Of a stretch of 64,000 nucleotides of DNA, positions 11,736-23,699 are shown piece after piece. This stretch comes from Aselliscus stoliczkanus (lineage: Eukaryota; Chordata; Mammalia; Chiroptera; Hipposideridae). The notes beneath the pieces were generated by a model. It did not search any database and was not told the origin of the DNA. It saw only the letters and a list, made by a program, of their open reading frames with translations. The DNA lies in assembly GCA_033961575.1 (NCBI GenBank), contig CM066729.1, forward strand, positions 93,685,001-93,749,000, in the 5' to 3' direction. The position numbers were made by a program, and so were the translations under genes. The first letter of the stretch is position 1. The number at the start of each line of letters is the position of its first letter.

Positions 11736-12027
11736 CTGATATTCACTCTGAGTGCTGATGAATTAAATTTCTTTCTTCCCAAAGGAACTACAAAAAGTTT
11801 AATTTCCTATTCCTTTTTTCCTTATGATATCCATCCATTTACTCAGGATGCCTAAGTTGTATTTTTTCTAATACTGTTTGTCTGGCACCCCACATCCCAC
11901 TTTTAAAAGCATAAGAGAGAAGAGAGAATGCTTTGTAGAATGCATTCCTCAGTTTTTTTGGTAACCAAGGAATGCTTGTATAAGGAGATTTAATTAAAAG
12001 AAAATGGAAATGGTAACTGTTGTATAT

Positions 12028-12588
12028 GAGGTCTGACAATTAAGTTCGAGAACTTTGCAACAATGTTGCTAACTTTTTTTTGATATCAGAGGGATTATTC
12101 TTTATGAATTTGTACCAACTACACAAACAGTTAACCAATCTTTCTATTTGTAATTGCTGAAAAGGCTGCATGAAAATGTTAGATGACCTGAGCTTTTTGC
12201 CAACAATTCAAGGCTCTTGCATCACAACAATGCACCAGCTCACAAGGCACTGTCTGTGAGGGAGTTTTTAGCCAGTAAAAAAAGTAACTGTACTGGAACA
12301 CCTTCTGTACTCACCTGATCTGGCCCCCAATGACTTCTTTCTTTATCTGAAGATAAAGGAAATATTGAAAGGAAGACATTTTGATGACATTCAGCACGTC
12401 AAGAGTAATATGATGACAGCTCTGATGGCCATTCCAGAAAAAGAGTTCCAAAATTGCTTTGGAGGTTGAACTAGGCATTGGTGTCAGTGCAGAGTTTCCC
12501 AAGGAGAGCACTTTGAAGGTGACTGTAGTGATATTCAGCAGTGAGGTATGTAGCACTTTTTCTAGGATGAGTAATTGTAAAACCTCGT
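12028..12588 (+). mobile_element. mariner deletion derivative, copy 2
   Basis: The element starts GAGGTCTGACAATTAAGTTC between TATA-rich flanks and ends AATTGTAAAACCTCGTATA. It shows the same organisation as copy 1: a short 5' end joined to the C-terminal transposase region, with the same LAPND..FL motif and many frame breaks. The right end has lost part of the TIR. Non-autonomous and dead. Confidence 0.88.
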
Positions 12589-12684
12589 ATATACTCAGTA
12601 ACAATCAGGAAATGGACAACTTTACCTTTTGAATAAAATACGTAAAATTATGTCTACCAATGCCTTATAAACTTTAATATGTAT

Positions 12685-12790
12685 ACTCATTGCCTAAGGT
12701 GGAGCTGGAGAATCTACATTTCAAACTAATCCCCAGATAATGCGGAAAATGTGGTTTATGAATAACAGTTTGAATAGCAGGGCCCCAGAT
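12685..12790 (+). repeat. MER5-type fragment
   Basis: GAATCTACATTTCAAACTAATCCCCAGATAATG and the following AATAACAGTTTGAATAGCA resemble the right half of a MER5-group element (GCATTTC-AACAAG then CAGTTTGAG...). Partial and diverged. Confidence 0.52.
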
Positions 12791-12794
12791 TTTA

Positions 12795-14640
12795 AGTTTC
12801 ATAAGAACAGAGCTTTATCTGGTTTTGCTTTTTTTCTGTTGGAATGAATATTAATGTTTGGCTTCTCTTGTTTTACTTTTTGCAACGTTTATGAGATAAC
12901 TGTAGGATATAATATTTGTAATAAAAACAAGCACCCAATAAATATAAGCTCAGTGAATAATTTAGAAAAAGTACTTAAGAATAAAAGTTAACAGGATCAG
13001 AGAATGAAAAGTGTATATGTATTTAGATTTTTAGAGAACAAAATATAATAAATCCTGCAGAACAAAGTTATGATCTCTCCTTTAAAAATAGTTATTGAGC
13101 TTTTAAAAAAATCTGAGTTACTTCTTTAATTTTCTTAATGATCAAATACCAGTTGTCAACAAGATTTCAAGAAAATTGATCATGCTAGGAGAAAGTAATC
13201 TTGAAGTATGGATAAGGAAATACTAAAAACATATGAACAACAATGATAACAAAAACAAACCAAGACTTAAGTAAAATTTAGCTTTTTCTGATATTTTCTC
13301 TGTACTGATTAATAAAGTTATTATTCTCCAGCATGCTTTAGTTTGCTTGGCTAAATTTTAAAGAAAAAAAAATATCTATAATAGAAAGTATCCATAATAA
13401 GCAATAATCCTAAGGATTAAGCTAACATAAATTTAAACTCTCTTTGTATTGGAAGCCTTATCTTTAATCCTGGGTTTATCATAGGTCTATATCACTAGAA
13501 GGCTTTGAACATCAAATGAGAGAATGACTGCATTGGTGTCACATAAATTATGGAGCAGGTAGAAGTCTGGGCTCATTACAAGGGATGAAGAGGGAAATGG
13601 AGGTACCAGAAAACTCATAGCCTGGAAGCTTGTGTAAGCTTCCTGGTTTATCTTTTCATTGCCTGATTTCAAATAAATCCTATAAAACAGGTAAACTAAT
13701 AATAAAATATAGAATTTCTTCAAGTGATTTTTTTAACAAAAGCAGTCATGCTGTTTATAAGCAACTTTGAATTCCAGAATAGATCAGCTGTAAATTAGAT
13801 CTGGCTGATTTTGGCAGACATCTGGACTTAAAAATGCTTGCTACAGGTGATATACATAAGCACCTAGACAAGTCATTATTAAGATCTTATATCTAAGCAA
13901 AATGATAAGAACAGAATCATTAGTAAAAGATCCCACTTGTTGTAGGACAATTATTTAAGTGGGTGGGGAGGCAGCATGAGTGTTTTAAAATGGTTAATAC
14001 TGAAATTACCTTATTTATTAGGATTTTAAGTGAAGGGTTGTATTAACCTAATTTACAAATAAAAAAGATTGCAACCAAAAGAGTATCTTCCCATTTTCTC
14101 CCCTCTCTCTTCAGCACAGGCTGGTAACCAGCTATGCATGTGTTTTCAAAATAACCAATTAAAAATGTCTTCCTGTCACAGATAGTCATAAAATGTATTG
14201 TCCTAATTAAATGAACACATAAATATACATAGATTTTTTTTCTGAGTTCCAAACTTCATGTAACATTAAAGAGTCTTGAATTATTTAGTTACAAATAAAA
14301 ATGCATTTTATTTTCCCAATGTAGAAATAACTAAAATTTCGTGATTCTTCTGATTTAATTAATGAAATATTATCTTTACTCTGAATCCCATATTTAAGGT
14401 TCTATGACAAAAAATATCAATTATGTGTTACCAAGAATCATCCACTAAAAATGAATGGACTTGCAAATAATTTAACAGAAAAAAGCAACTTCTCTACCAT
14501 AGAAAAATATATCATTAAACTTAGATAAATGATAGAATGTGGTTGCATTAAAGTAATGGCAAGATCCATATTTTATTAATCTAGCTTGAAAGGTAAACAT
14601 TTAGAACCAAAAGATAATTCTTTTTCCTTTTCTTTTTTTT
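12795..14640. other. unassigned sequence
   Basis: No gene or named repeat seen. Segment 13450-13720 is less AT-rich than its surroundings and holds a 78-codon reverse frame without features. Confidence 0.35.
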
Positions 14641-14644
14641 CGTG

Positions 14645-15135
14645 ACTTCATGTAATTTTTTTAAATTATTAGTTTCAGGTGTACAAAACAACATAATGAT
14701 TAGACATTCACACAACTCATAAACTGATAACCCCAATAAGTCTACAACCCATCTGAGACCTTACACAGCTATTGCAATACCATTGCCTATATTTCCTATG
14801 CTGTACTCTATATCCCATTACTACACATTTTTTTTTTTTTAGAGGGCAGTGTCACTGGTCTCATGTGGGATCCGAACCCGGGCCACTGGCATCCCAAGCC
14901 AGCTCTTAACCACCGTGCCACTCAGCCGGCCCCACATTTTTAAAATTATAGTTGACATTCAATATTATTTTATATTAGTTTCAGGTATACAGCATAGTGG
15001 CTAGACATTTATGTAAGTTATGAAATGATAGCCTTAATAAGTCTAGTACACATCTGACACTACATAGTTTTTACAATATTATTGACAATATTCCCCAAAT
15101 TGTAAGAACTATGAATATACATTTCTGAACTAGTG
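14645..15135 (-). mobile_element. L1 3'-UTR, antisense, with a repeated motif
   Basis: TTAGTTTCAGGTGTACA and ACATTCACACAACTCATAAACTGATAACCCC begin the segment; the same arrangement recurs after the inserted SINE (TTAGTTTCAGGTATACA at 14978 and ...TATGAAATGATAGCC). Both halves are L1 3'-UTR sequence in reverse orientation. Either the L1 3' UTR holds tandem modules or two L1 tails lie next to each other. No ORF2 coding sequence is attached. Confidence 0.72.
14827..14933 (-). mobile_element. short tRNA SINE, type A, antisense
   Basis: From a T tract through AGAGGGCAGTGTCACTGG, the inverted B box (GGATCCGAACCC) and inverted A box, ending GGCCGGC. CACATTTTT flanks both sides as a target duplication. 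It is inserted in the L1 tail and so is younger than it. Confidence 0.92.
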
Positions 15136-15189
15136 TTTACTTGTTTCAAGGACCTGCCCTTGTATACTATATATATGTGGTTAGCATAA

Positions 15190-18100
15190 AATACCCAAGT
15201 TTTATTATAAAAGTTTGAACATTTCTTACATCTAAATTTTATTGGGCTTAGGCATCCATAAATACAGTAAGAAAATAGGTTTTTTAATAAATTGAATACA
15301 TGATTAATTGTATATGCAAATTAGAAAAATAATAAAGATGACCTCAGTAGTTAAAATTATTTCATCATCTAAATATAGAGAGCAATTACAAGGAATACAA
15401 ACACTGGTGAAAAAAATTGTGTTTGCAAAGTGCTCACTTGTCTAATGTGCTTTTTAAATGTATGCTGTTTGTATGTACACACAGATTATACAGTGAAGAC
15501 TAATTGGCAAAAGAAAATAGTAATTAAAACAGTCCTTTAAAATCAGTACATACCAAGATACACTCCTTAAAAGGCTCTTTATCATAAAGCATATCTTGAA
15601 AGTTCAATACAGGCATAGTATCAACTAGGGCATACTTTAAAAGCTGTAATTGGACTTTATCCCAGAAAAGGCTAAATAAATTGAAATATGTTTTATATCA
15701 TTATTCATATTCTTCTGTGATAAAAATAGTCTTATATTTCTTAGAAGCATGAAAATTTGCCCAACAAGGGAATAATCAAAAAAGAAGGAAAAGAAGCAAT
15801 CAAAAGAGAAAGGGGAAGAATTTTAGCATCCTTTAGCAAAGAAAGCAATAAATGACTTATGTGAATAATTTCAAAGACTTGAATAAGCTGCTTGTACCTC
15901 CCAGAAGACTTGTAGAAAAAATTAAAGAAATGTTTTAAACCCTTGAAGAGAACATATAAGACCATTTTTATGTTTTTTATCTAGAACATAAAAATGTGAG
16001 AAGTACAATATTTACTGTACAAAGTCTTATCTGAGAGAACATTAAAAGAATATGGAAATAGCTTAATATTTTGAGTCTATAGCCCATGAAATTTCAGCAG
16101 TAAACAAAAGGCCCTCCCTAACATGTAAATTAATTTTGGGTGGTGTTCAATGAAGAAATTACCTTATTATTTCTACAAGATTTTATAAGGGCTATATTTA
16201 TACATTACAAAGGAATTGTTGAAGGTGAAAAAGGGGTTCTACCACAATTTTGGCCTTTCAATTCCTCAATTTTAAATGTTTAACCATATGGAGACAAAAT
16301 AATGTGAAAATATAACATTACTGGGATCTATAAAATTATTATATCTTGTAACATTTCTGTATAGGTTTAAAAAAATAAACTATAATCCAATGGATCCCAA
16401 GTTCCAGAGCAAATATGTAGGTGACAATATATACTCAAATATATATGAACATTTTATATACTATTTCAGAATAGTTTTAACATTTTGAACAATATTTTAA
16501 AACCTCAATATTCATAAGTTAATCTTTACATTATAAACTGTATTCCACTTTTTTGCCTTCCAATTTTCTAAGCCCATCTCTCAGCATTCAAACTCCAGAA
16601 GAATGAAATTTCTCTTTTCTTAGTGGATTACAATTTCCATTAATCAAGCAAAGGAATAGCTGAGAATAATTCTTTTAATCTTAGATAAGACTGAGTCAAA
16701 GGATTAAGAATAAGGGGAAAAATAGGTCTTTCTTCCCATTTACAGGGATCTTTTCAAATCAACTCCAGCCCCTTAGGTATGTAACCTTCAAATTATTTGT
16801 TTTATCCTTTTTTCCCTTTATTTTCTTATATTTTAAATCCTCAAATGAGTTTATTATTATACCTAATGTTGAATTGTTAAAGCTTTTATTTTGTTGTTTC
16901 TTTCATGTGTATATGGTTATGGTCTTAGCCTCTAAGCTTTTGTTTCTTCAATAACCGCAAACCTTATTTATGCAAACACTAAATAGACATCTAAGTTATT
17001 TTTCAGCTCAAGAACATGTAATGTCTCCTTACTGCCAATTATTTATCAAACTTTTCAATCTACCAAGCATTCATATCTGGTTTAAAATATGAATATACCA
17101 CCTACTTACAGAAAAATACAAAGCAACCTCTAAAATGAGTAAGTTAGGATAATTTCCTTAAAAACAGAATAAATTTCATATCAATAAACTTTATGAAAAT
17201 TAGTGTTTCAAAGTTTGAAAGGAGCATAGATTTCATTAAATAGAAATAATAGCCTTACAGAGAACAAAGCAAATAATTGTGAAAAGTTCTTTTTAAAAGG
17301 TATTTTAAACAAAATTTACAGAGGATTTTCTCATATTATGGAAATGCCCATTCACATCTACTTTGTATGGAAGTCATTGTAATTTCTGCATTGTTAAAAA
17401 GTTAAAGTGTATATGAATTGTTGTAGTTGTACATTTTCAAAGCAGGTTACTTGACAGACCATAGATATTTTCATTTTTAATAATTGTTTCTGAAGAAGTT
17501 GTCTTACATTTTTAGAAGTGTTATAAACATTTAAAACTTTAAGATTTTGTAAATGAAAGAGTCTATTTCCCTTCTCGTTGATGATAGGAGTTGGAGACAC
17601 TTTTGGGCAAATATAATAGTTCCAGGGAATAATCTTTCATCATATGATTTTCTGTGTGTTAAGCCTCAGCAAAATCACTGACTTATCCTGACATTCAAGT
17701 GGCCCCAATACATCATAATAGGTGTAATGCTGATATAACATACCTAACAGATATAATACTGACAGTGTAATCATGATACTTGATGTATTTACATTCAAAT
17801 TATTAGGAGATATGTGAGGTGTGTCTGTGTGTTGTTAAGAGACTGAAACTTAACTGAAAGTTTATAGAATCTGAAAATTTCATTTCTGGCCTCTGCTGAC
17901 CTAATCCTATACTCCTCACCCCCAAAAGTGAGTAAACCAAATATAGAGTCTTGTATATTGTTATTTCTATATAAATATGTTTTTCTTATAGTCTTTTTTG
18001 AACTTCCACCCTGTTTCATATAATTCTTAAAATTCATAGCATAAGAATTAACTTTTCAAATTCTGTCCTTTTAGTTTCATTAGAAACTGATTCAATGAGT

Positions 18101-18250
18101 CTTTATCTTGGCATTCCATATGAGTTTATGTATTTCTAGTTCTTCTGTTATGCAATAGAAGTTTGTCTAATCTTTTCCTCATCACCTTGGTTAGTGAAGT
18201 ATTGCTGATATTTTATCAGCTTTGGTCAAGTAACCCAGATATACGCCAGA
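15190..18250. other. unassigned AT-rich DNA
   Basis: About 3 kb without a gene or confidently named repeat. All open frames are 80 codons or shorter, with no motif. Confidence 0.4.
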
Positions 18251-18255
18251 TAACA

Positions 18256-18712
18256 TATGAGATCAAGCAATTAACTTTGTGAACTCATCCTAGAAAAAGT
18301 GCTACATACCTCATTGCTGAATTATCACTATGGTCACCTTCAAAGTATTCCCCTTGGGAAACTATGCACCAATGCCAGCTCCCAGTCCACTCTTCAAAGC
18401 AATTTTGGAGCTTTTTCTGGAATGGCCATCAGAACCATTGTCATACCCTTGATGTCCTGAATGTCATCAAAATATCTCCCTTTCAATGTTGTCTTTATCT
18501 TTGGATAAAGAAAGAAGTCATTGGGGGCAAGATCAGGTAAGTAGGGAGGGAGTTGCAATACAGTTATTTGTTTACTGGCTAAAAATACAGACAGTGCCAT
18601 GTGAGCTGGTACATTATTGTGATGCAAGAGCCATGAATTGTGGGCAAAAAGTTCAGGTTGTCTTTTTCCAACAGCCTTTTAAACACTTCCCAAAAGTAAA
18701 CTTGGTTAACTG
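18256..18712 (-). mobile_element. mariner deletion derivative, copy 3, antisense
   Basis: On the reverse strand this copy carries the C-terminal transposase part, with an open frame at 18394-18627 containing YLPDLAPNDFFLYPKIK. The 3' TIR lies at 18256-18300 (ATCAAGCAATTAACTTTGTG). Its transposase-proximal end is cut at about 18712, where L1-like sequence begins, so the 5' TIR is missing. Confidence 0.85.
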
Positions 18713-18785
18713 TCCAATTTTGTCAATTGCTTTTGTGCATCTACTGAGATGATTGTACAATATTATAATATGTATTTTATAATGG
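18713..18785 (-). repeat. L1 ORF2 scrap, antisense
   Basis: TTTTGTCAATTGCTTTTGTGCATCTACTGAGATGAT matches the commonly seen reverse complement of the L1 reverse-transcriptase region. It is very short and abuts the truncated mariner copy. Confidence 0.5.
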
Positions 18786-18789
18786 ATAT

Positions 18790-19695
18790 ATCTATATGTG
18801 TATGTATCTATAGGTGAATATAGACACACTTTTTCAATTTTACTTAAGGTAATGGTTTTGAATCTTATTTGATGATAGTAAATTACAGTTGAAACAACAC
18901 TACTTGCAAAACTATATCAATTGCATGGTATAGACATGGTTTGCTATCCTAAAAATAGCGTTGAATTTATCAGATATTCCCAAGAATAGGTGGTAAATAG
19001 AGAAGAGGGGAAGATGACCTAAAAAAAGATCCCTAAATGATACTAAGAAAAAAAAAATGAGGAACATAGAGAGAGATACTTTAAAGAAACTGTGAATTAG
19101 TGGTCAAGGTTTGGTCAAGAAATGATGGTATCTCAGGAACAAGAGAACACACACACACGGAAGTTTTCATCAGTGTCAAATTCTGCTGAGTGTAGGATAA
19201 TAAAAGATTGAATGCTTATTAGAGCAGACATATATGAGAAATATGTGAGTGCCTGCTTGATACTGTTACAGGGAAGATGGATGTTATACAGTTTTAGTAC
19301 CTGAAGTTCAATGCGAGGAGATTTTAAGAGAATCACTGCAAAATACTTGGAGTGCTTTCCTAATAAGAAACCAGTCCCTAAGCCACAGGTGCATGTTGGT
19401 TGTCTGTGGACTTGCTGATCTCTTACTGTACATATTGAGTAGGTGAAAGCAAACTTGTATAGATGGCAGAATGGAGAATGAGAAGATGGTAGTGGAACAG
19501 ACTGCATATGCACCATCTAGAGTAATAAAGGTATATGTGTTTTTCAAGAACCACAATATCTTTTCAGAAAATAGTGAGCTTTATACCCTCTTCCTTTTAT
19601 CACAACCAATGTGGAAAAGGGACCCCTTACAATAGGGAAACAAAAACTGAAAGTGATTGTGAAAAGTATTGAACTTGAGCTATATTCCCACAAGA

Positions 19696-19738
<43 letters not shown>

Positions 19739-20615
19739 TATCCACATAAGAAGGCAGAAGCTTTGAACCACACTTACAGACAGTACTAATTGTTGGTTAT
19801 AAAAACAGTGGATAGTAACAGAGAGTGAATTACCACAATAGATACTTAAAGAGATATTTGTCATTTTCCCTTCTTTTTACTAATCCTAACCCACTGGAAC
19901 AATCACATCTCAAAGAGAAAAAGAGGCGGTATCTCAACATTTCTTGAATCTGCCTAACTTCGCATCATGGAGGATGGTAACTTTGAAATTCAAATTAAAG
20001 TACAGGAAGTGGGTATTTCAATAATTCAAAGTAAACATAAATGCATAAAATCTTCCATAAGTGTCATTAAGAGTTAAAAAGAAAGTTTATAGAGTGAAGT
20101 TTAAGACAGTGCAAAAAATAATTTTGTATTCATGGCTCACTGCTCAATAGCATCTATATTTGTGACTCCATGAGCCTTTAATAATGGAATTTATAGAAGA
20201 AATAAGGTGAGCTAGAGGAATTTATTGCATCCATGAGAGATAAAACTTTAGAAAAACTAAGCAAGAAATACATAACTCTGCACAGGAAGATAACTGATAA
20301 ATTTTATTATCTTTAATATAATTAGGCTAATCACCTTTATAAGAGATGAGTCATAAATATTAAAACTCAAAATATTAGATGAATAATTATGTATTTTAGA
20401 TCATTAACTCACATTGAATTTTATTTTGAATATATAAATATAGTATGTGTTATGATGTTTATAGTATTGTGTCATTGTTTTCAATTTTCTATAAAAGACC
20501 CGTGGATGTTTAATAAAGCTGCTAAAATTCTCTGATGGCAACATTATAAAAACAATGATAAATGTTATAGTCAACTATTAAGAACCTATTTTGAATATTG
20601 CAACCAAAAGTCTTT
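18790..20615. other. unassigned sequence with one microsatellite
   Basis: No gene. The 127- and 106-codon reverse frames (19133-19516, 19544-19864) overlap each other or cross a TG repeat, and show no recognisable domain. Confidence 0.4.
19697..19733. repeat. (TG)n microsatellite
   Basis: About 18 perfect TG units. Confidence 0.97.
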
Positions 20616-20631
20616 AAAACACAAGGTGGCG

Positions 20632-21062
20632 TGGGCTGGCCGAGTGGCGCATTGGTTAAGAGCTGGTTTTGGGATGCTAGCGGCCCTGGTTCGGATCCCG
20701 CGTGTGAGGACCAGTGACACTGCCCTCTACAGCTAACAACAGCTCCACCTGGAGCTGGGCTGTGCGAGCCCCGGCGACAGTGTGGGTTGCAGCCCCTCCT
20801 GCGGTGGGCTGCCATGGGCTGAAGTGAGCGGCTGGCAGCCAGCATGAGCTGCCAATAGCCGCGGTGAGCGACATCCAGAGGCCGGCGACGGATCTGCCTC
20901 ATCCGGGAAGAGCGCAATGACGATGCCAACATGGGCCAGTGGGGCAGCGTCCTCCGCAACTGGACTGGGGAACAGAAGGACAGCGGCTTGTCTGTTCCCC
21001 TTCCCCGATTCCCCAACGCTGTTCCCCTCCCCCAATTCCCCAATAAAATCTTTAAAAAAAAT
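20632..21062 (+). mobile_element. long tRNA SINE (T+ type), full length
   Basis: The head GGCTGGCCGAGTGGCGCATTGG has an A box (TGGCGCATTGG) and a B box (GGTTCGGATCC). It shares the head and linker through GACACTGCCCTC with the short type A SINE, then continues into a GC-rich body of about 300 bp. The 3' end reads AATAAA (21042), TCTTT (21049) and then A-tail, the signal pair defining T+ SINEs: a polyadenylation signal and a Pol III terminator. AACACAAGGTG flanks both sides (20618-20628, 21063-21073). The 181-codon reverse frame across it is not a gene. Confidence 0.93.
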
Positions 21063-21074
21063 AACACAAGGTGA

Positions 21075-21995
21075 CAAAATAATTGTCAAAGTACAGTCTG
21101 TTAAAATTTCAGAAATAAAATCTTCCCAATATAATGAACCTTGAAAAGCAAAATATTGTATAAATGTGTAGAATGACATTGCAATTGCTCTGTGACTATC
21201 TCACTATTAAATGTTCGTTTGCCATTGCTAAATCCTTACAAATTCTTTTTCTTTTTCTCTTTTTTTTTTTAACCTGGATGGTATCCAGATGGAGGTAGGG
21301 AATCACATTTGAATATTATAGTCAAAAAGTCCTTTATGTTACTAGCAGTTACATCATACAAATGAAATTATTAAGGAAAAAAAAAATCACCTCCAGGCAT
21401 GAAGCAATTTTCACAAGAAAATGCATGGGATGCAATTACTCTGCTACCAGGCCTGGGAAGAACCTACAGCTAGACATTAGTGCTGTAATTGTAGTCCAGA
21501 ATCTTCAAGGAAGAGGGTTGATTAAGTTGCTTCAAATTAGAGGTGTTCAAACAGTGAAATATCCTTTATTCATTAATTGCCATAGGGATCAGTGGACATG
21601 GGAAAAGAAATGATCTGAAAGCTAGATTAGGCATTCAGTAGCCAAATTAAATCTATGCCAAATTCAGCAAACCAGTTGCTTGACAGATATGTGCAAAGAC
21701 CCCAAGAAATAAATTTGAGTTTTAGGCCCATGATACCCCAATCTGAAAATTTTACCTGGTATGCTGTAGAGGAAAAGCATTCAGTATCAGGTTTGAGTAA
21801 TTAAGATTATTTAATGATATTTTCTTCTCAGATATTGAGAATACTTAAAACTGTTCTGAGATAGCCATTTCAACATCGTTTATGCCTATGCCCTAATATA
21901 GGTATTTATTTTATGTTTTTAAATTTTATTCCAAATAACGTTTTCTTTAATTTGATATTATCCTAGATCATTGGCATGTAATTATCAAACAATAG
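21075..21995. other. unassigned sequence
   Basis: No gene or named repeat seen. An 83-codon frame at 21362-21613 has no motif. Confidence 0.4.
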
Positions 21996-21999
21996 AATT

Positions 22000-23602
22000 T
22001 AACCCATTTAAGTATACAGATTAGGAATCTTAATAGTAAGGGATAGCTTTGTATTCACATTATTCTAATCACAGTCAAGGTATAAACATCTACATTTTAC
22101 CAAAAATCTCTATCATGCTGCTTTGCAGTCTATCCCCTCCCCCAACTCTGAACCCATGGGAAGTACTGATCTGTTTTCCATCTCCATGAATTTGTGTTTT
22201 CTTAAATTTCAAATAAATAGATGCATGCAGTATATATGCTTTTGAATTTTACTCCTTTAGCACACCTTAATACATTTGATATTTGCCCACATTTTTGCAT
22301 CTGTCAATCATTTATTCAAGTTTTGTTACTGAGTAGAATCCCATACAGATATACCACAATTTGGTTATCTGTTAAACAGGTGATAACCATTAGGATTGTT
22401 TCCAGATTTTGTTTTTATGAACAAAACTGTTATGAACAGTTTTATACTTTCTATGTAAAATGTAGTTTATTTTTCTTGTTTAATACTCAACATTGGGACT
22501 GCTGAGTTATATGATACATGTATGCTTTACTTAATAAGTTGCTGTCAACCTGTTTTCCAAAGTGACTGTAGCATTTTCATTCCCATCAGCAATATATTAC
22601 AGCTCCAGTTATACCACATACTCACCAATACTTGGTATTACAATGTTTGTTAGCCATTCTAATGTGAATGTAATGATATCTCATTATAACTTGAATATTT
22701 ATTTCCTAATAATATTGGCAACTTTTCATGTGTTTACTGCTGATTTACAAATCTTTGTTAAAGTGTCATTTAATTTTTTTTCCATTTTCATTGCTTTTTG
22801 TTTGTTTTGTAATTTATTGGATTTTAAAAGTTCTTTGTATATTTTGTACACAAACCCTTCATTATATACATGAATTCCAAATATTTTTTTCCACTCTGTT
22901 ACTTACATTTTCATTGGTTTATTTGTGTGTTTGGAAGAGCAAAAGAGTTGTTAATTTTGATGAAGTCCATTATATCACTTTCTTTCATAGAACCTATGCC
23001 TTTTGTGCACTCTTCAACTAATCATTGCTTAATACAAGGTAACAAATATGTCCCTTTTCTTATAAAAATATTATAATTTCAATTCTTACATTTAGGTCTA
23101 TATTATATGGTGTATGGTGTAAATTTCATTTTTTTTTTTTTTTTTGATAATACAGATATCCAGTTGTTCCAACATGTTGTGTTGAAAAAACTATACTTTG
23201 GTCCATTGAATTATATTAGTGATTCCAAACATTAATTGGCTGAATAAGAGTTGGTCTATTTCTGAGCTATTTTCATTTTATTGATCTACATGGCTGTTCT
23301 AATGTCAATGCAATATTGCCTTGATCGCCCTAATTTAATTAGTCTAAAAATAATGTCTTCCAAGCTGTGTGTCTTGATCTTCCTTTCATTTTTTGATATT
23401 ATAAATTCAGTGTTTTCCATATACATTTTAGAAAACTTTGTATATTTATTCAAAACATTTGCTAGAATTTTGATTTGAACTGCTTTGAATCCACAGATAA
23501 ATTTCAGCAGGATTACAATCTTAGCAATTTTCAGTCTTTAATCCATCAACATAGCATATATCTCCATTACTTTAGATATTTGTTAATTCCCATTAGCGTT
23601 TT
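22000..23602 (-). mobile_element. old L1 (L1M-like), antisense, 3' part
   Basis: Reverse-strand L1 tail followed by the ORF2 C-terminal region. Recognisable antisense landmarks are TCATTTATTCAAGTTTTGTTACTGAGTAG, ATTCCCATCAGCAATATAT and GGTCCATTGAATTATATTAG. Many indels and stops. Sense-strand hydrophobic frames at 22562-23076 are shadows of it. The element is cut at about 23602 and appears to resume at 26338, so the 2.7 kb between is later insertion. Confidence 0.8.
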
Positions 23603-23698
23603 TTTTTAAAGATTTTTTTTTTCCTTAAATTGGGGAATTGGTGGAGGGGAATAGTGTTGGGGAATTGGGGGAGGGGACCAGCCACGACGTTGTTCTTT
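23603..23698 (-). mobile_element. long T+ SINE, 3'-end fragment, antisense
   Basis: The reverse complement reads ...GGGGAATTGG-rich 3' body then TCTTT and an A tail, matching the last 90 bp of the SINE at 20.6 kb. The AATAAA has been disrupted by an A-run. The tRNA head is absent, so this is a truncated copy. Confidence 0.82.
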
Positions 23699-23699
23699 T

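Noticed and set aside
19133..19864. 127-, 82- and 106-codon reverse frames
   Set aside because: Mutually overlapping, one crosses a TG microsatellite, and no domain or splice-like context.
20522..21179. 181- and 148-codon reverse frames
   Set aside because: They read the antisense strand of the GC-rich T+ SINE in two overlapping frames; the same shadow frames appear at the other SINE copies.
22562..23076. Hydrophobic frames resembling membrane proteins
   Set aside because: T-rich antisense L1 sequence gives Phe/Leu-rich shadows in several overlapping frames.
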